NCBI GenBank assembly: GCA_002441585.1
Contig: DJWS01000009.1
Span: 163,118-227,117 of the forward strand
Source of the DNA: Candidatus Saccharibacteria bacterium UBA6224
GTDB lineage: Bacteria > Patescibacteriota > Saccharimonadia > Saccharimonadales > UBA4665
Direction of reading: 5' to 3'
Length of the DNA: 64,000 nucleotides
Every line of letters begins with the position of its first letter. Positions within the stretch are counted from its first letter, which is position 1. Shown in pieces: positions 62,578 through 64,000 of the stretch. The notes beneath the pieces are model-generated. The model did not search any database and had not been told where the DNA came from. It saw only the letters and a list, made by a program, of their open reading frames with translations. Both the position numbers and the translations under genes were made by a program.

Positions 62578-63243
62578 CTACACTTCTAGTAAGTCATTAT
62601 AAATAGTACTGTCGGGAATGTCGCACAAAACACCGACCGGAAAGTCGACAAGTGGCGTATCAGTTGCGTTACTCAGTTTTTCGATCACCGGTCGCTTGGC
62701 TTCGCCATAGGCGAACGCCTTAGCAATCGTGACGCGCCTTAGGGCCTTGAATGTCAGCGTCAGGCGGGTAAAGTCTTCGGCCTGATAGCCGGCGACTAAT
62801 TCCTCGCTCGTGGCCGCAGCAGAATTGGGTTTGATGCCGGCAATATGCCCATCGGCGCCAAATCCAAACTGGCCAAAGATGCAGTCGGCGCGGTCAAACT
62901 CACGCCGGACAATCTCAGCGTAGGCCGCTGCCGTTGCTTGAAGATCCTGCGTGTCAGACGTCAGCATGGGATAGGCAGTAGCTTGGCCCACCACGAAGCC
63001 AGCTTCATGCAGTTGCAGCCAGTTGCAATCCGGGCTGCTGAGCGGCACGAAGCGTTCGTCGGTTTGCATGATGGTGAGTTTGTCAGTCAGTGATTGGTCG
63101 AGTAACCGCGAGGCTGCCGCGCTCACCGGTACATTGCTGCCACCCGGTACGAGCCAGATTACTGATTGGTATTTACTTAGCGCCGCATTCAGGTCTTTAG
63201 CCAACTGCTCGGCCAACCCGGTCGTTTGGATGACAAGTCTCAT
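62578..63243 (-). CDS. pgl: 6-phosphogluconolactonase
   Basis: 221 residues of the DevB/SOL NagB-like family. LVPGGSNVPVSAA, TDERFVPLSSPDCNW and FGFGADGHIAGIKPNS match the family. It hydrolyses the lactone made by Zwf. First gene of the oxidative pentose phosphate operon, with start at 63243 (ATG). Confidence 0.93.
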   Translation of the reverse strand: MRLVIQTTGLAEQLAKDLNAALSKYQSVIWLVPGGSNVPVSAAASRLLDQSLTDKLTIMQTDERFVPLSSPDCNWLQLHEAGFVVGQATAYPMLTSDTQDLQATAAAYAEIVRREFDRADCIFGQFGFGADGHIAGIKPNSAAATSEELVAGYQAEDFTRLTLTFKALRRVTIAKAFAYGEAKRPVIEKLSNATDTPLVDFPVGVLCDIPDSTIYNDLLEV

Positions 63244-63300
63244 ACACCTAGTATGTCACTAGCGCAATCACAACGCCAGGGGAGCTGATAAACTAAGCAT

Positions 63301-64000
63301 ATGAGCAAGGGACCAATCATAGGGGTGAATTTGGGCGGATGGCTGGTACTAGAGAAGTGGATCACGCCAAGTCTGTTCATGGGCACCCAGGCGCAAGATG
63401 AGTTCACCTTTTGCCAAGAGGCGAATGCCGAACAGCTGCAGCGACTTGAACTATTTCGGGATAGCTTCATTACCCAGGCAGATTTCGAATGGCTGGCCAG
63501 CCATGGCGTACAGGCGGTGCGATTGCCAGTCGGATATTGGATGTTTGACGATGCCGCGCCCTTTCAACCGACCGTAAAGTACGTGGACAGGGCATTTGAG
63601 TGGGCAAAAATGACCGGCCTGAAAGTATTGTTAGACCTGCACGGGGCGCCCGGTTCACAAAACGGCAATGACCACAGTGGACGCATTGGCCCGATTGACT
63701 GGGCCACCAGCCCAGCCAACATCACAACAACACTAGAAGTCATTCAAAAGCTGGCCAAGCGTTACGGACACCACAAGCAATTGCTCGGCATATCGCTACT
63801 TAACGAGCCCTCGCCACAGCTACCCAAAAGCACTTTGTTAAGTTATTACCATCAGGCCTACGTTATTATCCGAGAAGCCTGCGGCGAGGACGCGTGGGTG
63901 GTCTACAACGACGGCTACGCACCATCGCGCTGGCGCCGGGAATTACCGCGCAGCAAATTCCAGAACGTATATATAGACATGCACCACTACCAGGTTTTCT
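63301..64000 (+). CDS. GH5-type exo-glucanase-like glycosidase, cut by window end
   Basis: At least 233 residues, no signal peptide. GVNLGGWLVLEKWITPSLF, VRLPVGYW, LDLHGAPGSQNGNDHSG and LLNEPSP (acid/base Glu) match GH5 exo-1,3-beta-glucanases of the GH5_9 type. The nucleophile region lies beyond the window. TAAACT at 63289-63294 is 6 nt before the ATG. Divergent from pgl. Cytoplasmic location suggests use of imported oligosaccharides. Confidence 0.82.
   Translation, partial: MSKGPIIGVNLGGWLVLEKWITPSLFMGTQAQDEFTFCQEANAEQLQRLELFRDSFITQADFEWLASHGVQAVRLPVGYWMFDDAAPFQPTVKYVDRAFEWAKMTGLKVLLDLHGAPGSQNGNDHSGRIGPIDWATSPANITTTLEVIQKLAKRYGHHKQLLGISLLNEPSPQLPKSTLLSYYHQAYVIIREACGEDAWVVYNDGYAPSRWRRELPRSKFQNVYIDMHHYQVF

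Overview
The window reads as a chromosomal segment of an environmental member of Candidatus Saccharibacteria (TM7, Patescibacteria/CPR). Supporting signs are the standard genetic code, the compact operons, a cytochrome bo3 quinol oxidase with NDH-2 but no complex I or bc1 genes here, a complete F1Fo ATP synthase operon, LCP and PBP1A wall enzymes, and many genes whose start codon lies 5-9 nt behind a -10 box (leaderless-type). The assignment comes from family and gene-order recognition, not from a database search.

Layout. 1-5100: a small membrane protein, tRNA-Gln with a duplicated 3' end, and a signalling cluster (membrane protein, small protein, soluble PAS histidine kinase, two receiver-only response regulators, Crp/Fnr regulator). 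5.2-8.8 kb: LCP wall-polymer ligase, a type IV prepilin and a GT-C glycosyltransferase. 8.9-16.7 kb: an aerobic respiratory block (cyoEDCBA, FAD-linked D-lactate/glycolate-type dehydrogenase, NDH-2). 16.7-22.4 kb: RecB/AddB-like helicase-nuclease, aquaporin, a cadmium-type carbonic-anhydrase-like protein and MscL with a zinc ribbon. 22.4-22.98 kb: a gene-free, strongly structured segment. 22.98-30.05 kb: atpI-B-E-F-H-A-G-(extra gene)-D-C on the minus strand. 30-38 kb: glutaredoxin, BtuR-type adenosyltransferase, HIT protein, P-loop kinase, thermonuclease, GT2, membrane glycosidase, SmpB, PBP1A and tRNA-Asn.

38.2-44.3 kb is an AT-richer accessory segment. It carries a eukaryote-like Ser/Thr kinase, hypothetical genes, aldo/keto reductase plus MerR, and small genes between 30-bp repeats. 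A 14-bp piece of tRNA-Asn is repeated at its far end. 44.3-48.8 kb returns to native-looking genes (ArsR plus MMPL exporter, zinc-ribbon and small proteins). 48.9-59.0 kb is a second foreign block: visibly GC-rich, actinobacterial-style codon use, strong Shine-Dalgarno starts, and a conjugation-type secretion gene set (ParA-like ATPase, small membrane protein, VirB6/TrbL-like, SCO6880-like, VirB4-type ATPase, VirB8/TcpC-like, three-domain wall hydrolase). I see no relaxase, coupling protein or integrase. Saccharibacteria live on Actinobacteria, so transfer from a host lineage is plausible. 59.3-64 kb: native genes again, with oxidative pentose phosphate genes zwf-gnd-pgl and a GH5-type glucanase cut by the window end.

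How the parts fit: zwf-pgl-gnd makes NADPH and pentose phosphates. NDH-2 and the FAD dehydrogenase would reduce quinone, cytochrome bo3 would oxidise it with O2, and the ATP synthase (H+-type c ring by sequence) would use the gradient. The most unusual items are the actinobacterial-type secretion island with a Cys-less NlpC/P60 domain, the roughly 500-nt multi-hairpin segment beside atpC, the leaderless promoter pattern, and an open frame without an ATG at 39992-40297.
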